Translations under genes and position numbers: made by a program
NCBI GenBank assembly: GCA_014706295.1
Contig: JACSVZ010000037.1
Span: 4,216,001-4,280,000 of the forward strand
DNA length: 64,000 nt
Reading direction: 5' to 3'
From: Lycocorax pyrrhopterus obiensis
Lineage: Eukaryota; Chordata; Aves; Passeriformes; Paradisaeidae
The notes under the pieces: generated by a model
Databases searched by the model: none
What the model saw: the letters and a program-made list of their open reading frames with translations, nothing else
Told to the model about the DNA's origin: nothing
In this document: in pieces, positions 43,639 to 57,868 of the stretch
How positions within the stretch are numbered: the stretch's first letter is position 1
How the letters are laid out: each line of letters starts with the position of its first letter

Positions 43639-46600
43639 CTCAGTATCTCGCTTGTGCAAGGCTCATTTTCCAGGGTTTTATCAGGCAGCAGGCAGAACAA
43701 ACAGCCGAGCATCCCTGTGAAATGGCTGGCACACAGAGTGAGAGGATGTGGCATCTCCTGTGGATAAAGCAAACGGAGTTGACTCGCTCTGGATTGCATT
43801 TAAGGGAGGCACTGCTGGCTGCCTGCCAAGCCCTAAAACAATGATGACATCCAGTTACGAGTCCCCAAAGCAAGAGAGGCCACACAGATAAGAAAACAAA
43901 TTTATCCAGGTGCACAGCAATGTTACGGATGAGAGAAACTGGAAAGATGGCCCCCAGAAAAGAAGAATATTTATGGATGCACTCACATCAGCCACTCAAA
44001 ACTCACCATAAAGAGCAATCCCTTCCATTTACCAGAAATCCAAACAGCTTCCATGGGAGCCCAAGAAAAGGAAAACCGCATTATCACTTTTCTAATATGC
44101 AACAAACCTGCATAGGTAAGATTTATGCCACTGAAAACTGCAGAACAGCCCCTTCCTCATCCTCAGCACACTGGAATTTGCCACTGCACCCTTTTTTCCA
44201 CCGACCACACACTTCTGGAACAATTTCACCTCTCTCTGGCTGCACAGAGCTCCTGCATAGACTCACACGACTTCAGTCAAGTGTAATTCAACTTGTTTTA
44301 CTGAAGGACAGCCATCCTCACATGTTCCTCATTTACCAGGAAACAGCAGCGAGGATGAAGCCAGCAAGCACAAGGGAAATGAACGGGCAGGCTACAAACT
44401 CCCCCTCTGGCTTCCTCCACAGGTAACGTCCCTGGGTCAGCTTCCAAGGACCACCCCGGACACGTTCGACATCTGATGTGTTCAACCACGGAGTTCAGCA
44501 GTAACAAACCAGCAAATGCTCCGACAGAAAATTAATAACAAATAAAACAAAGGGGCTTTCCATAACCTTTGCAAAACAGAGTAAGGAAGTGTTGAGCTCC
44601 CTGCACGCCAGATTCCCTGCCTGTCTCCAGCCATGAGCGCATTGCTCGCTTCCCTGTTCCGTGTAAAGCGTCCCACTGGAGATGAAGCATTTCCCCGACA
44701 CATGGTACAGAGTCATTCTGCCTTTGGGCTTGTGATATTCACCAGATGTGCCCTAGTTCTGAAGGGTTACATTAATATTCCCACACTAAAAGCTGCTTTT
44801 AAAATTAGAGCTTCAATGTATGGACATAAAAAAACCTTTTGGAAAAACACCCCAACCACCTCCATTTTCTGAACCTTTAGCAGCTTAAATGCTGCAGTTT
44901 CTGTAGCACCCTCTCCACAATCAGAACCCTTTTATGTTTTACCTAATGAGTCAACACTTGCATCATCCGAGAAACAAAGCCGCAGGCTCCCTGCACAGCA
45001 CCACACTTCCACAGGGAAGATATTCCTTGAAAGCCTTTGTCAAGGAATTATCTACAATCCCTGCCCATCAGATTTCACCAGCCACAAGCTCGCTCTTTGC
45101 ATGTGTGTACAGACATGTAGGAACTCTGAATTCAAGCTGTGGGACCGGCAATGGAAGGATGCTTACACTCCAGAATTAAGGAATATTTACATTCCTCCAT
45201 CCTGCTGCCTAAAATTAAAAGGCTCAGTGGTCCCAGTGCCCCGTGCCAGCCCCTGAGGAAGCCTGAGCAGGCAATCCCGGATCCTTCTCCAGAAACTGCT
45301 CTGCCTGAGCCAAAGCCAGTGGGAAGCCCAGGACCCTCCCGGTGTCTCAGGTGCTCCGAGTTAAATGCCAGCACCCCTCACCAGCCCCCCAACAGTTAAA
45401 TGTGACCAGGAGCAGGGTACCAGCAGTCACACATCATTAATGAGCAAGCAGCACCTTTCAAAGGATCAGAATCAATGTCTGCAGCATTCAGAGAGTTCTA
45501 AACGCTGAAATCCGAACTCGCCTGCATTCCAAGCGCAGGAAAATTGCCAAACCCTTGAAAACAAAGGTCAGTAATGGAGACAAACCTCCAGCAGCAGCAA
45601 TACATTTGGCACCACAGCTCAGTGACAAACACAGAAACGCAGCGAGGAGGGCCCTGGGAATGCCAAACACGTGCTTTGGACTCGAACAGTATTCCCACTG
45701 ACAGGTAGGGAGCTGTGCACTTGCCTCTCTTCCCCCATATGGCTGACAACAAACAAATTGCCAGTCTGATCTTTTAGTGTCACTTCCTGCTGAGCAGATT
45801 TCAAGCAACACTGCTGGCTCCTTGTCAGGGAACGACGAGCTCGAGCCCTGCTCTGCAATAAATGGTTCAACCAATTTACTGTGTTCATTTGAAGCTCACA
45901 GGAGTATTCCCAGTGCCTGGACTATAGTTCTTATTTGGCAAATGATTTTATTATAAACCGGTATCATAGTGAATCCATTTTCTTTAAGGGGTTTTGCTGC
46001 TGTTTAATGGACTGTCAGTATAATTTAGATTTCATCTATTTAAACTCATTCAAGCCTGGCTCCTGATTGTACAATAAATGGAACATATTTCTATTCAACA
46101 AAATTAATGACAGCTAATTGTACTCTGCAGCTCCCAATTTCATAAAAGCAACTGTTCTGCAGCTCAGGCCCCCAGCTACATCATTTCCCACACCAATTAT
46201 TTTCCTGCACTTTTCAAGCATGTCCACAACACTGCACAGTTCTCCTTGTAAGGACCACTCACACATTAACAGATCTGATACAAAGCAAACACGTTTTCAC
46301 AGAAAGTTGTGTCACCAAAAATGCCACACTGCAAGCAAAGATACCGTGGATGCTCAGCCCCTACCTCGTGCCAGGGGCTCCTCCTGGCTTGGAATTGTTT
46401 TTTCAATTAAACACATGAAAGGGGAGGAGGGGTGGGAACAAGAATCCAGGCTGATAAAAGGAATTAATTAAATAACCAGTTAGTCTAAAACTCCGCCTCT
46501 AGCACCAGATAAGCTTTGCTGCACACATGCCACTTCTAACAATCTTTTTCTGGCCCTTTAAGGCCACAGAAAACTTTTGCTGGAGGTGCCCCATTTGCCT

Positions 46601-49138
46601 CCAGTGCTTCTCACCGGTATTTCACAAATCCCCATGTAGCCACCAAAAGCTCTTCATGGACACTCATTTCTAAAGGTGGGAGACACAAAAGAAACAGCAC
46701 CAAAAATGCACCACAGCACTACCTGACCTCACCTGATTTACACAGCCCCGGGACAGCTTGGAAAACTCTGCTGTTCCCAAGCCCATCACAAACACCAAGG
46801 GGCTGCTTAACTCCTCTCCCTCTGCTGTCCTTCTGAGAATTAAAGTGTAACACACCACAACGCCTCATCGAAATATGGACGGGCTTTATTTGGGCAGCCC
46901 TCAAGCAGAAAAACATTACAGCCATTCCCATTTCCCCGCTAACTGACCCATCAGTGCATCTTCCTGACCAGACAGAGAGCGGCCCGTTCTGCCAGCTGCT
47001 GGGGCAGCCCTGAACAGAGACACGTCCAGAGGAGGAAAATCAAACGCGTCACTTGAGTGAGGAGGATTTTCACAGAACGCTGTTTCCAGCGGTGCCGAGC
47101 CGGTGAGATGCAAACCCTGACAGCCCTGAGGGAGCTCCTGTGTGTCTCCCTGCCGCCTGCCAACCTCAGACCTGCCTACCTGCAAACAGCCGCTGAAGAA
47201 TTATCTCCGTGTTTCAGAGTCAATATGTATTTTCTGAAAGGAAAAATATTTTCCTGTTGCTTCCATTTGTAAATGGCTCTGAGAAGCCCTTCCCAGAGAA
47301 CAAATCAGTGCAGCAAGTGAAGCTGAGCTTACAGCAGCAGCGTATTTACTTTGTTTCAGCACCGGTGTGGCACCTTTTTCCTTCATTTTAAAGCCTAATG
47401 ATGATGTTAGCATGGAAAACTAATGGTGCAGCCACGTCCCCAGAGCCAGACACACAGCCCTGGGCACACCCAGCCCCTCAGAGCTGCTCTCTGTGATTCA
47501 TCCACAGAGCTAAACAAAGCCAGGGGAATCCATTTGCCAGCTCAACCCTGATCTGCACTTAAGGCTCCATCTGTCAGGCCCCAGCAGCTGCCCTGGACTC
47601 AGCAGTGCCTCCCCTGCTAAAAGGAAATGTGAACTCAGTAAATGTCTTTTTTTATCCAGTCTGGCTCCTGCTCACTGTTTGTACTGACAGCAGGGACAAA
47701 AGTTACCTCTGTGCATCAGGAGCCGCTCTGGGCTCTTGTGTAGCCTGAGTTATTTTCCACGCTCAATTTTACTCACCTGCTCGTTAAAGGCCACCCCTCT
47801 CCCCATCTCAATCACTAATTACAGGCCCTGGGATGTCCCCAGTACAGAACAGAACAGAACCAGCAAAGGCTTCAGCTGCAGACTGGAACAGGCTGTTCCT
47901 GCACTCTGTTCCCTGCACACTTCAATCAGCTTCAAAGAAAACCCTCCTGTGATGTTTTCATGCATTTTGTTAACCCTCCTGACATGTTTTAAGACTCACC
48001 TACTAATCCAGCCCTTTTCTCTAATGTTTTTCCTTCTTTTAATTACTAAAGGAGGAATGGGCAAAGAATGCATTTGTTTCCATTGAAACAAAAGTTTTGA
48101 AGATAGTATTTTCTAAAAAAAGATTGCTAAGTTTTCCTCACCACTACTCACATATGCAGAAAAGTTGAAAACAGTGGTGGAAGTGTGAAAAAAAGGGGAA
48201 CTTTCACAACCACATTAAGCAGCACAGCTCCTAAGGTTATTCCTATTTACAGCAGCTGAAAGTCTGTCGCTGAATTATTTCAACAATCTACTATCACAAT
48301 GGTAACAGACTTTCAAAAGAAGAGGAAAATACAGATTGCACCGTTCTAGAACACATGCTCGTATCAACCATGGAGCTTCTGAGGGAAGGGAAGACCACAC
48401 ACATCTCCATCACAAACTCAGTCAATCCACACCACATGCACAGAACACAACAGTCTGGCCAAAGACCTCCTAAAATTACAATGTACAGCTGAAAGAATCA
48501 TTTCCTTGTGTTTCTTCCTTCTGCCCAAGCACAGAATTAAAATTAAAACTTCCTAGAAAATAATCAACTTCTCTCCTTCCAGCTTCAGCGGCCCAAAATA
48601 CACTTGCCAGAACTTCAAAGCTTATACAAAAGATTCCTGTTTGTATTATGTGTATTTTTGTATTGAATTCTGGCATGGCCACTTTTCTCAGCTGATAAAG
48701 CTGTCAGAACGAATAGAAGCATCCAGAAGAACGACAAACACATGGGGCAGTGTCAAACAAGCCAAGCCCTGTCAGAGCACGAGAATTTCAGTTTGCGCAC
48801 TTCAGTTTCACCAACGTCCAACCCAGATCCAAAGATAACCAATAAACAGGGAGGAAGCACTTAGGTTTGGTTCTTGTTTTCACGTTTTCATAAAGTTCAC
48901 GAAGGTTTCTGCATGAAAACAACCATTTCAGCAGTTTCCTCGCTCACAGCAATACGAGACAGCGGCAGTTTCAATAAAGGGAACATTAACAATTAATTAC
49001 ACCAGCAAAAACTAAAGCTTGCAATTTGTAAGTCCTTGCTTGCTAACTAGCTTGACAGTGGATTTTAAGACCTGCAGACTCACACCCAACATGACCCAGC
49101 ATCTTCTGCTGTTTCCCCACTGTGACAGAGCAGTGACC

Positions 49139-49522
49139 CAGCCCCTGCAGGTCCCCATCTCAGCCCTGCACACCAGGAACTGCTCCCCAGCCCCTGCAGG
49201 TCCCCATCTCAGCCCTGCACACCAGGAACTGCTCCCCAGCCCCTGCAGGTCCCACATCTCAGCCCTGCACACCAGGAACTGCTCCCCAGCCCCTGCAGGT
49301 CCCACATCTGAGCCCTGCACACCGGGAACTGCTCCCCAGCCCCTGCAGGTCCCACATCTCAGCCCTGCACACTGGGAACTGCTCCCCAGCCCCTGCAGGT
49401 CCCCATCTCAGCCCTGCATAGTGGGAACTGCTCCCCAGCCCCTGCAGGTCCCCATCTCAGCCCTGCACACCAGGAACTGCTCCCCAGCCCCTGCAGGTCC
49501 CACATCTGAGCCCTGCACACCT
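49139..49522. repeat. Minisatellite of about 50 bp, about 8 copies
   Basis: The core AGCCCCTGCAGGTCC recurs every 49-50 bp, near 49140, 49189, 49238, 49288, 49338, 49388, 49438 and 49487. Each copy continues (A)CATCTCAGCCCTGCACAC, then CAGGAACTGCTCCCC. The copies alternate between CCCCATCTC and CCCACATCT(C/G) versions, which changes the period between 49 and 50 bp. This shifts the frame between copies, although a plus-strand frame stays open through all of them. It lies inside the intron after the RERE start-codon exon. Confidence 0.94.
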
Positions 49523-50379
49523 CCCCAGCTTATCAACTGCTCATCTGAAAAATGGCCACATCCAGAACATATCCAAGTGAAAACTGTAGGATCTCCCTTT
49601 GCTCCATCCTGTGACAAACTGCACTCTCCATATCTCACACCCCGAATCCCAGGGAACAAAGGAACACTCCTGTAAGCTGTTCCACAGGATTTTGCTGGTT
49701 GATTCCCGTGCAGGCAGAGCAGTGCATTACAGCATTTCACCTTGTGTTACCTCCTGCTGATGTGCTGTTTATATAGCTACTGATGTCACTGCAGAAACAG
49801 ATCCTCATAAATCCTTTTAATTCCTGCAGATCCTTTTAAATGTTTCTACGTAGGCAAGGCAAACAATATTGTCCCCATCTCCAGGTGACAGTCACCTGTT
49901 CTCCCCAGGCTCCAAACCAACTCAGACTTTCCCCCAGCAAAAGTTTTCCAGCCCAGCACTCAAGGTGCCACCACGATGACACCACACCAGCACCAATATC
50001 CTCAGCACCAGGTTCTGTGGCTTTAATACAGTAATAGCCCTTCCTGAGGTGGATTTTGGCAAAAGCCAGTGGCATAGAAGGGAATCGGTCTGCACGGGAA
50101 ATAGAAGGAAAATCAGCATTAAATAATCTAACTGAAATCCAAGAGGAGAAAAAAAATAACTCTCAGTCTTAACACAACTCTCTTCTATTATCATCACCCT
50201 GTGCTAAGGAAGCCTAAAGCAAATTTGAACATACACTGTGCAACAAAAATTACTGTTGCTACAACAGCAAGGTGAGAACTGCGAGAGGGAAAAAAGAAGG
50301 AAAACCCCACATATTAGACTTGGAAGGAAAGGGGAGGGAGGTTGTGGAAACGGCGAGGACAGATGGGGAACTGGGCCAA

Positions 50380-50640
50380 CAAGCTTTTAGGATAGGCCTG
50401 TGTGATTTCCAGCAAAGTAGAGAAGATTAATTGCATAGTGTTGTCTAAGCCCCACTCAAGTCTTTTTAATACATTATTTAAAGCTGTGCACGCATTCATT
50501 AGATCTATGCAAATTAATAAGAGCAGTATTTACATGGTAACAATAGAGTGCAACCTTTCACTTGAAAAAATTTCAATGATCTTGATTATCTGTTTATTTA
50601 CAGTTTATTTGCTATTACTGCAATACAGCTGCTGAGCTCA
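50380..50640. promoter_or_regulatory. Candidate conserved regulatory block with POU octamer
   Basis: This AT-rich block contains an exact octamer ATGCAAAT fused to TAATAA (near 50517), GATTAATTGCAT (near 50425), ATGATCTTGATTATCTG, and further TTTATTTAC forkhead-like cores. The mixture of POU and homeodomain sites in unique sequence is typical of developmental enhancers. No alignment was available, so conservation is inferred. Confidence 0.3.
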
Positions 50641-52691
50641 GCACAGGAAAAAAAGCAGAATTAAGTGCTGGATTTAGTACTCTGCAGCAATGGGGTAAAC
50701 ACAGAATGAGATTTTAACCAAGGACTTCACATGAGGGAAATGCAGACCTTGAACTTTCATCCATATCAGATGAGAACACTTAAGAGAAAGAATCAAATGA
50801 TTGGAAAGGATTTCCTTTCCTTAAAGCCTGGAAGATGTAAGATGAAGTCAGCTATCCCTTCTGCCCACACCTTTAATTTTCATCTTTCTAATCCTTGCTG
50901 TGTCTCATTAATTTAAACTCTCTAATCCCTCTTAAAATTTATGTAATTTGCACCCTTAGCTACAAATACATCTCCCTGTATGTAAGGAGCTGTAAGAGCT
51001 CCTTCTGTAATGGATGCTAACACTGGTTTAGAATACCTCCAGCACGGGAATGTGTATTCAAGATCTCACTCCTGATAAGAAATTACCTTTAAAATCAAAT
51101 TTAAAAATGGGAATATTCAGTTAAGGTTTCAGCCGTGCTCAGGTCCCTCCAGAGCTGAGCTAATGTTTGCTCTCATCACTCTCAGCAGTTTCCAAGACAA
51201 GTTTTACAACAGCAAAAAGAGCCAACAGAACAGAAGTGTTTCAATGCCAGGGTACATCTCTTATGCTGATTACTATTAACAAAATGTAAAATTTAATAAG
51301 CAGGGGTTTAAATTACAGAACAGTTATAAAATATCCCAATTATTACAAGTACTATGGCTTTCCTTGCTCTTTCACTGGATAATCTCTTCCAGATCAGCCA
51401 CTGCTCCATCCCACTGCAGGATAAAATTGAGACCACAAACTGATTTCCCATCTTCATTTTAAGCAAACTCTTTGTGCAATAAAGCCAGTGTATCACATTG
51501 TACTCATGGGCCCACACAACAGCTGTTCTCAACAGATTCTGAATTATTTTTCATCCTCTGACACTGAAAATAAGATTGCCACCAAAGCTGATGCTTCCGC
51601 AGGCTCCCAGTTGCCACTGCTCAAAAACAAATACTACTCAGCCACGAGCCTTGACACCACAGCAAAAACAGCTCCTTTGCAATGATTGATGAAATGAGTC
51701 GAAACTGAAGCTGAAGCATTTCAAGAGAGAAGCTATTCTGACTAATCTTGGTAGAGCTAAGTGCAAAACAGACTGCTCAGCTCTCCCGTGGAAGGAGGAG
51801 GATGGAATGCAGCACCTCCCACCTGGAGGTGCAGCTGGTCGTGCCCCCACACACACCACGAGCACTTTGGAGCACTCACAGCCACTAAAATTGGACGCAG
51901 CACTTGAAACATTTACATCTGACCTCGGGAGATTCCTGTGGCTGAGCTGTGCAGCACCTCATGGAAAACCAGACGGGATCTGACCTCACTGGTTCCCCTG
52001 CTTTCAGTCTGAATCCATCTCTGTTTTGCCCCAGCAGCGTCCCTCCAGCTCTGTACGACAGGAGTATAAAGCTACCAGGGCCCTAAAGGCGGTGCTGCCA
52101 AACATAACCACAGCTTTGGGGAGCAAACTGCATGCAGCACGTGTACGGTGCTGTGCAGATGGACGGGGAAGTTTGTACTCAAAAATGGGAGCTGAGTAAT
52201 CTCATTTCAAGTGCAGTTACAGGAAAACATTCCCTGGCAGCAGCCACGGGTTAGACCTTGAAACTTTACATGAGACCTTAAAAACTTTACGTGAACTTGG
52301 CAGTAATTAAGAGGCACATCCAAGACATCCAGAGCACGCTGCAAGCTCCTGGTGCTGTCCCCAAACATCCCTGATGCCAACACTGTTCTGCCCAACAGCT
52401 GGGCACGGCCACAGCCATTAACGAGGGGTGAAATCACTGGAATAGCAGGTATGAGATCCTCAGTCACCTGGTTTATATTTCACAGAGCACAGGAGCAGAG
52501 CCCTACAAAGCAATCACAGATTCCCAGAAAAGCTTGCCAGGAAGGTTGGAAGTTCTCTCCACACCCCCCGAGTCAGACCTCTAGCTCCGAGCGAGTCTGC
52601 TTCCAAAGCGGGAGTGAAGCATTTCATGCATCATCCAATTTAGTTTCCAAACTCCCAGGGACAGAGATTCCATACGATACACAGATAATTA

Positions 52692-53411
<720 letters not shown>

Positions 53412-56400
53412 TTAAAAAGGTTCTTGAAGAGGTGAGGGGAGAGAAAGAGGGAAAAAACCCATGTTAGTATTCAAAATTCTTTCAATTCCTGAAGATAAAA
53501 ATTAAAACCAAATAAAACCCCACATCCTAAAGCAATTCAGCATGGAAAGCACAAACAGTAAAATACAAAGCAGCCTTTTGGAGACTTCATAGAAATGGTA
53601 ACTTCAGTGTCTGTAAATGTTTGAAGCTACCTCCATCCTCAAAAAAGATCCCTCAACTCCTTAAAAAAGTTCCTCTGCTCACTGCAGACACATAATGACT
53701 TCTCGGATGGGGAGTGCTCACGGAGAACAGCTATCAGTTTGTAGCTGGAGCTAAGAGGGAGCACACAAATGTAAAAAACAAAACCCATGAAACATTTAGG
53801 AAGGGACAAGCGCAAAGAAGGAACAGCCTCCAGCTTTTATCTGGAAGCAAATGACCGAGTTCAGCAAATGGCTGTATTGTTTTACATCTCACCACCACTC
53901 ACAGCCGATGCCCTACAAAGCTGGTACAGGGTAAGGGATGCCATCTGCCACTTCCAGGGCAATCTGTCAGCAAGTCCTGCCCCTACCCTGCTTTTCCAAA
54001 AATAGAGCTAACCTGTAATCCACAGATTACAGGAATTAATTAATTGAAACCAAACCAAACCACAGTAGTTACAACTGCACTAACGAAATCTGCCTTTCCA
54101 CATATAAAAATAGAACCTTTCATGAAACAAGCAGATTTCAAAAACGAGGCATTCAACTCACAAAGGTAAATGATCCTTTTTTTCCTTAATTCACCAATAA
54201 TGCTGAATTTGCCCACATCCAGTTCCTAAGTTTCCAGGAAGCTACTGGAAAGCACCGTGGTGCAACTTGACATTAGCCCACGGTGTAGAATGTACAGTCT
54301 GAAAGGCAGGGACCTGAGAACATTGATTGTTCATGCATTAAGCTTTTGAAACCACATCAGAGAAGGAAAAAGGCTGGTTTGATTTTTGAGAAGTCAGCTG
54401 AGGAGTCACTGATCCCATGCACTGGAAATTCCTTCAGTCCTACACGAATCTCAGACCTCAATATTCCTGTCCCTGTCGACTGCTCCTCGCAGCAGTGGAA
54501 ACAGCAGAAGAGACAAATTGCTTTTGCTGCTGCAATTGAGGCTGTGCCTGGGATCTCTGAGGCATTTCCTGAATGAACCCATCAGCCAGGTGGGAAATGA
54601 TGCTGTTTTCTTTGCCCCTCAGAGCAGCTGCCATCGCTCTGATAACTCACAGGGGGATCCGATGAGACTCCAGTGGAGAACACCACAATGAACCTGTCAA
54701 CTGCCAGGGAAGTTGCAGGGAATGGTGACAGCAATGGCCTGCAGGGATTCAACAAGAAAGGTCTTAAATTTCCAGAGGGGAGGGAATTCCCCAGCAGCAA
54801 AGCTCGGGGTTTTTTCTGTTGCTGCTCATACAAAGATCAGTGAAAGGATCACACCCCTCTTCTGGCACAGCCAACTGCAGCACAAGCACCTTCCTTTGAC
54901 TGGCAAGTGCAAAATGTCCGTTTTATTTTTCTTTAAAGTGTTTCCAATTAAAAATACCCCCATCAGTCACCACAATATTTCATTATTGGGGATAGGTAGA
55001 CAACAGAAAGAGCAGGTTTGAAACCTGGCCAGCTACGGGGCTTTTCCTTGAAGCCTCAGGGTGAAAAGCTAAGAAAGTACCAACCACCCCGCACCTCTAA
55101 ACATAAAAGAAAAAGGATTTTAAAGTTCCTGTCTTAACGACAAATAAAACTGTTGATTAGTAACTGACAGACAATGCATCCGTATTTATTTTACCTACAT
55201 CTGAAACATTTTGAGCTCCACCTCATATCATCTGGGTCTAGAAGAGCCAGAGCTGTGCAAACAATTCTGAGAAAGCCACAATTCCAGTGCAGGCTGCTCC
55301 GTGCTCAACTTTAATTCGAAAGGAAATTTCAAGTGAACCATTTCACACCACTGGAGTCTGCCCTGAGGTCGATGCCACATCAAACCCAGTGACCTCCAGG
55401 TGCCTGGTGGGTAAAGCACTCTGCAAAAGTCCCACCCCAAATCGCCTCCCCTGGCCCTGCTCTGCCATCTCCATCCTGCCAGGAGAAGCCTCCAAACACC
55501 AGAGGTGACACCGTGGTGGAAACACTGCTGGACCCCAGTTCTGCCCATCAGCACCCAGGGCCCAGCACCTACCAGAACTGCCCCCAGAGCTGCAGGGTTT
55601 CGTCCTTGCTGCTCCCTCAGATTAGATCAAAGTACTTCAGTGTTTTTATTACAAGCCCAATTATTGTGGGGAATTTTTTTCCTGGGTTTCTTTTCTTTGC
55701 ACAACACAGTTCTGCATAGAGGAATAACATTGAATAAACAAACACCACGTTCAGATTATTTCATTTATTGGAAGGCTGTGCAAGAATCAGTGTGTACCAC
55801 ACTTCGCTCAGTCTGTTCATCTGTGAAATTTCCACCCAAATGGCCACTTTCCTCCCAGCTCCCATTTCAGGGGATCCCGTAAAAAGTAATTTTCATAGCC
55901 ATTGCTTTCTTACATAAATATATCACATTTCCAAGACTATTTCACTCCAAATACTCAATTTCAAAGATTTTGCGGGATTAAACCAACATCACCATGAAGC
56001 ACTGACTACTTCTGTCTAAGAATAAAGCAGCTCCATAACCTTCAGAGTAGCTGTAACAGGAAAAGAACACATCTCACACATTCTTTCTTCACCCACCAAC
56101 CACCCTGGAACAGGAAGATGCTGCAAACTCAACGTGTTGCCTGATCACTCTCTACCAAAATGTGAGCACTGTGAAAACTCATCTGCTGACTCAACACCAC
56201 TCACCAGTCACAGCTGCTGAGTGGGCTCAGCACTTGTGCCACTCTCTGTGTAATTATGAATGAACGTGGAACCCAAAAAACCACCACCCATCCCAGAAAC
56301 TACAGGAGCATCGTGAGCCCTTTTTTCTGCTCCCTGCAGTAAACTGGGCTGACACGTCACGTGTGCAGCAATCACACAGATGTTCAACTCGGGATTAGGG

Positions 56401-57846
56401 CAGCAGAGGCAAATGCACTGAAAATCTGGGGTGGGTTTTGGCAAGCTCTGTGCCTCGGGTTTCCAGTCATTTTTCACTGGCAGTTGCTCATTCTCTCTGT
56501 ACCAAACCCCACCAAAGCAGCTGCTTCTGTCATTCTGCTACAGCAAAGACATTCAGGTTACAGCGCCACAGGCTGAAGGGCATTAACTGCCTCTGATACT
56601 GGTTTACTGCTCCTTCCACAGGGAATTCATCTCGGGAAGAAGTCATTTAAGCTGAAAGGGGAACAATCACTTCACAATAGCTGAGTGTGGCATACAAAGG
56701 AGTGGCAGAACAGCCCCCATCCATTATTTGCTCAATGCAAGTTGAAAAACCCGAGGAAAAATGATAACTTCACTGCAATCACACTCTAAGACCTTTCTGT
56801 TGTTATTTTTTAACTAGAGCCTCAGGATAAGGCCATTTCTCCAAGTAAGTTTATTATGTCCACTCTGGGATAACTTTCTTTATCTCCACCCACTCTGCTA
56901 TCAGACTTGCAAAGTCTTTTTTATCTTAAATTGTTTAGAGATCAAACATGAGCCAAAAATGTGTTTGCAGAGTTACTCACTAAAGTCTCCTATTCTCTGC
57001 TTTATAGCAGAAAACGCAGATACTGACAACCTCCCATCATAGCCAGCTGCTGACGTTCCTGTTAAAATGCTCAGGTCTCCAGTGATGAACAAACAGAGGA
57101 AATGAGAATCTCCTACCAGGACTTTGGAGAAATCCAGCAGGCACAACTTAGCCTTTAACTTCATCTAATAATCTGAAGTGCAGAAGTTCATAATCATTAT
57201 TTTCAACTGATCGTTACCCCATATTGACCTGGTTCAAGGTCTTTTTTTCCCCCAGCATTTTAAATCTAGTTCAAATTAAAGTTTCAACCTTTTTTACAGC
57301 CACAAAACCCTTCTCACACTCCAATCCCAGCCTGGAGAGGAGGACATTGCTACTCCCACAAGTTACCTGTTCCACACAGTTATTTCAGCTGTACACCTGG
57401 AAAGCCCTGTCAGAGCAAAAGGCACATGCAGCACCTCTCTGCACATTAAGTACTTAAACCTCTTAACCAGAATTAAAGAGTCAGGTTTTAAAGATAATGT
57501 GAAAGCAAGTCCACCAGAAATGCTACGAGACTGTAACAGGAAGGCATCTAAGAATGCAGGGCAACTAAAAATATGGAGAAGAGCTCCTTTCTCTTATTTA
57601 AGCTAGACAGATAAATCTTTTAACAAGATTTGTTTGGTCATGTGTTACCAGTCTTAATAAACACAACAGGACCATTCTTCTGTAAGCTTTTAGTCTCATA
57701 TTGCCAGATAAAAAGGCACTGTTTTCAGCGAATGCCAGATTAAAGGAACTATGTGCTGCCACTGCTAGAGTTCCTGACATGGAGCTTTTCTGATTTTGAT
57801 GTCAAGGAAGAATTTCAACTCAGTTTAAGTGCAAGGGATTAAAACT

Positions 57847-57868
57847 AAAAAAAAAAAAAAAAAAAAAA
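57847..57868. repeat. Poly-A run (22 A)
   Basis: An uninterrupted run of 22 adenines is followed by GAAAAGAGAAAAC. I looked to its left for a retrocopied gene body and saw none, so I call it a simple repeat rather than a processed-pseudogene tail. Confidence 0.95.

Noticed and set aside
43293..43844. Plus-strand open frame of 183 codons
   Set aside because: It runs through a poly-T tract that gives a phenylalanine run. The protein is not recognisable and a second frame overlaps it over the same stretch.
31179..49522. CRISPR array, considered for either minisatellite
   Set aside because: The copies are contiguous with no unique spacers, and the genome is vertebrate.
49019..49675. Plus-strand open frame of 218 codons with repeated Pro/Cys/Ser segments
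   Set aside because: It is produced by the minisatellite of about 50 bp. The repeat shifts frame between copies, which real repeat proteins do not do.
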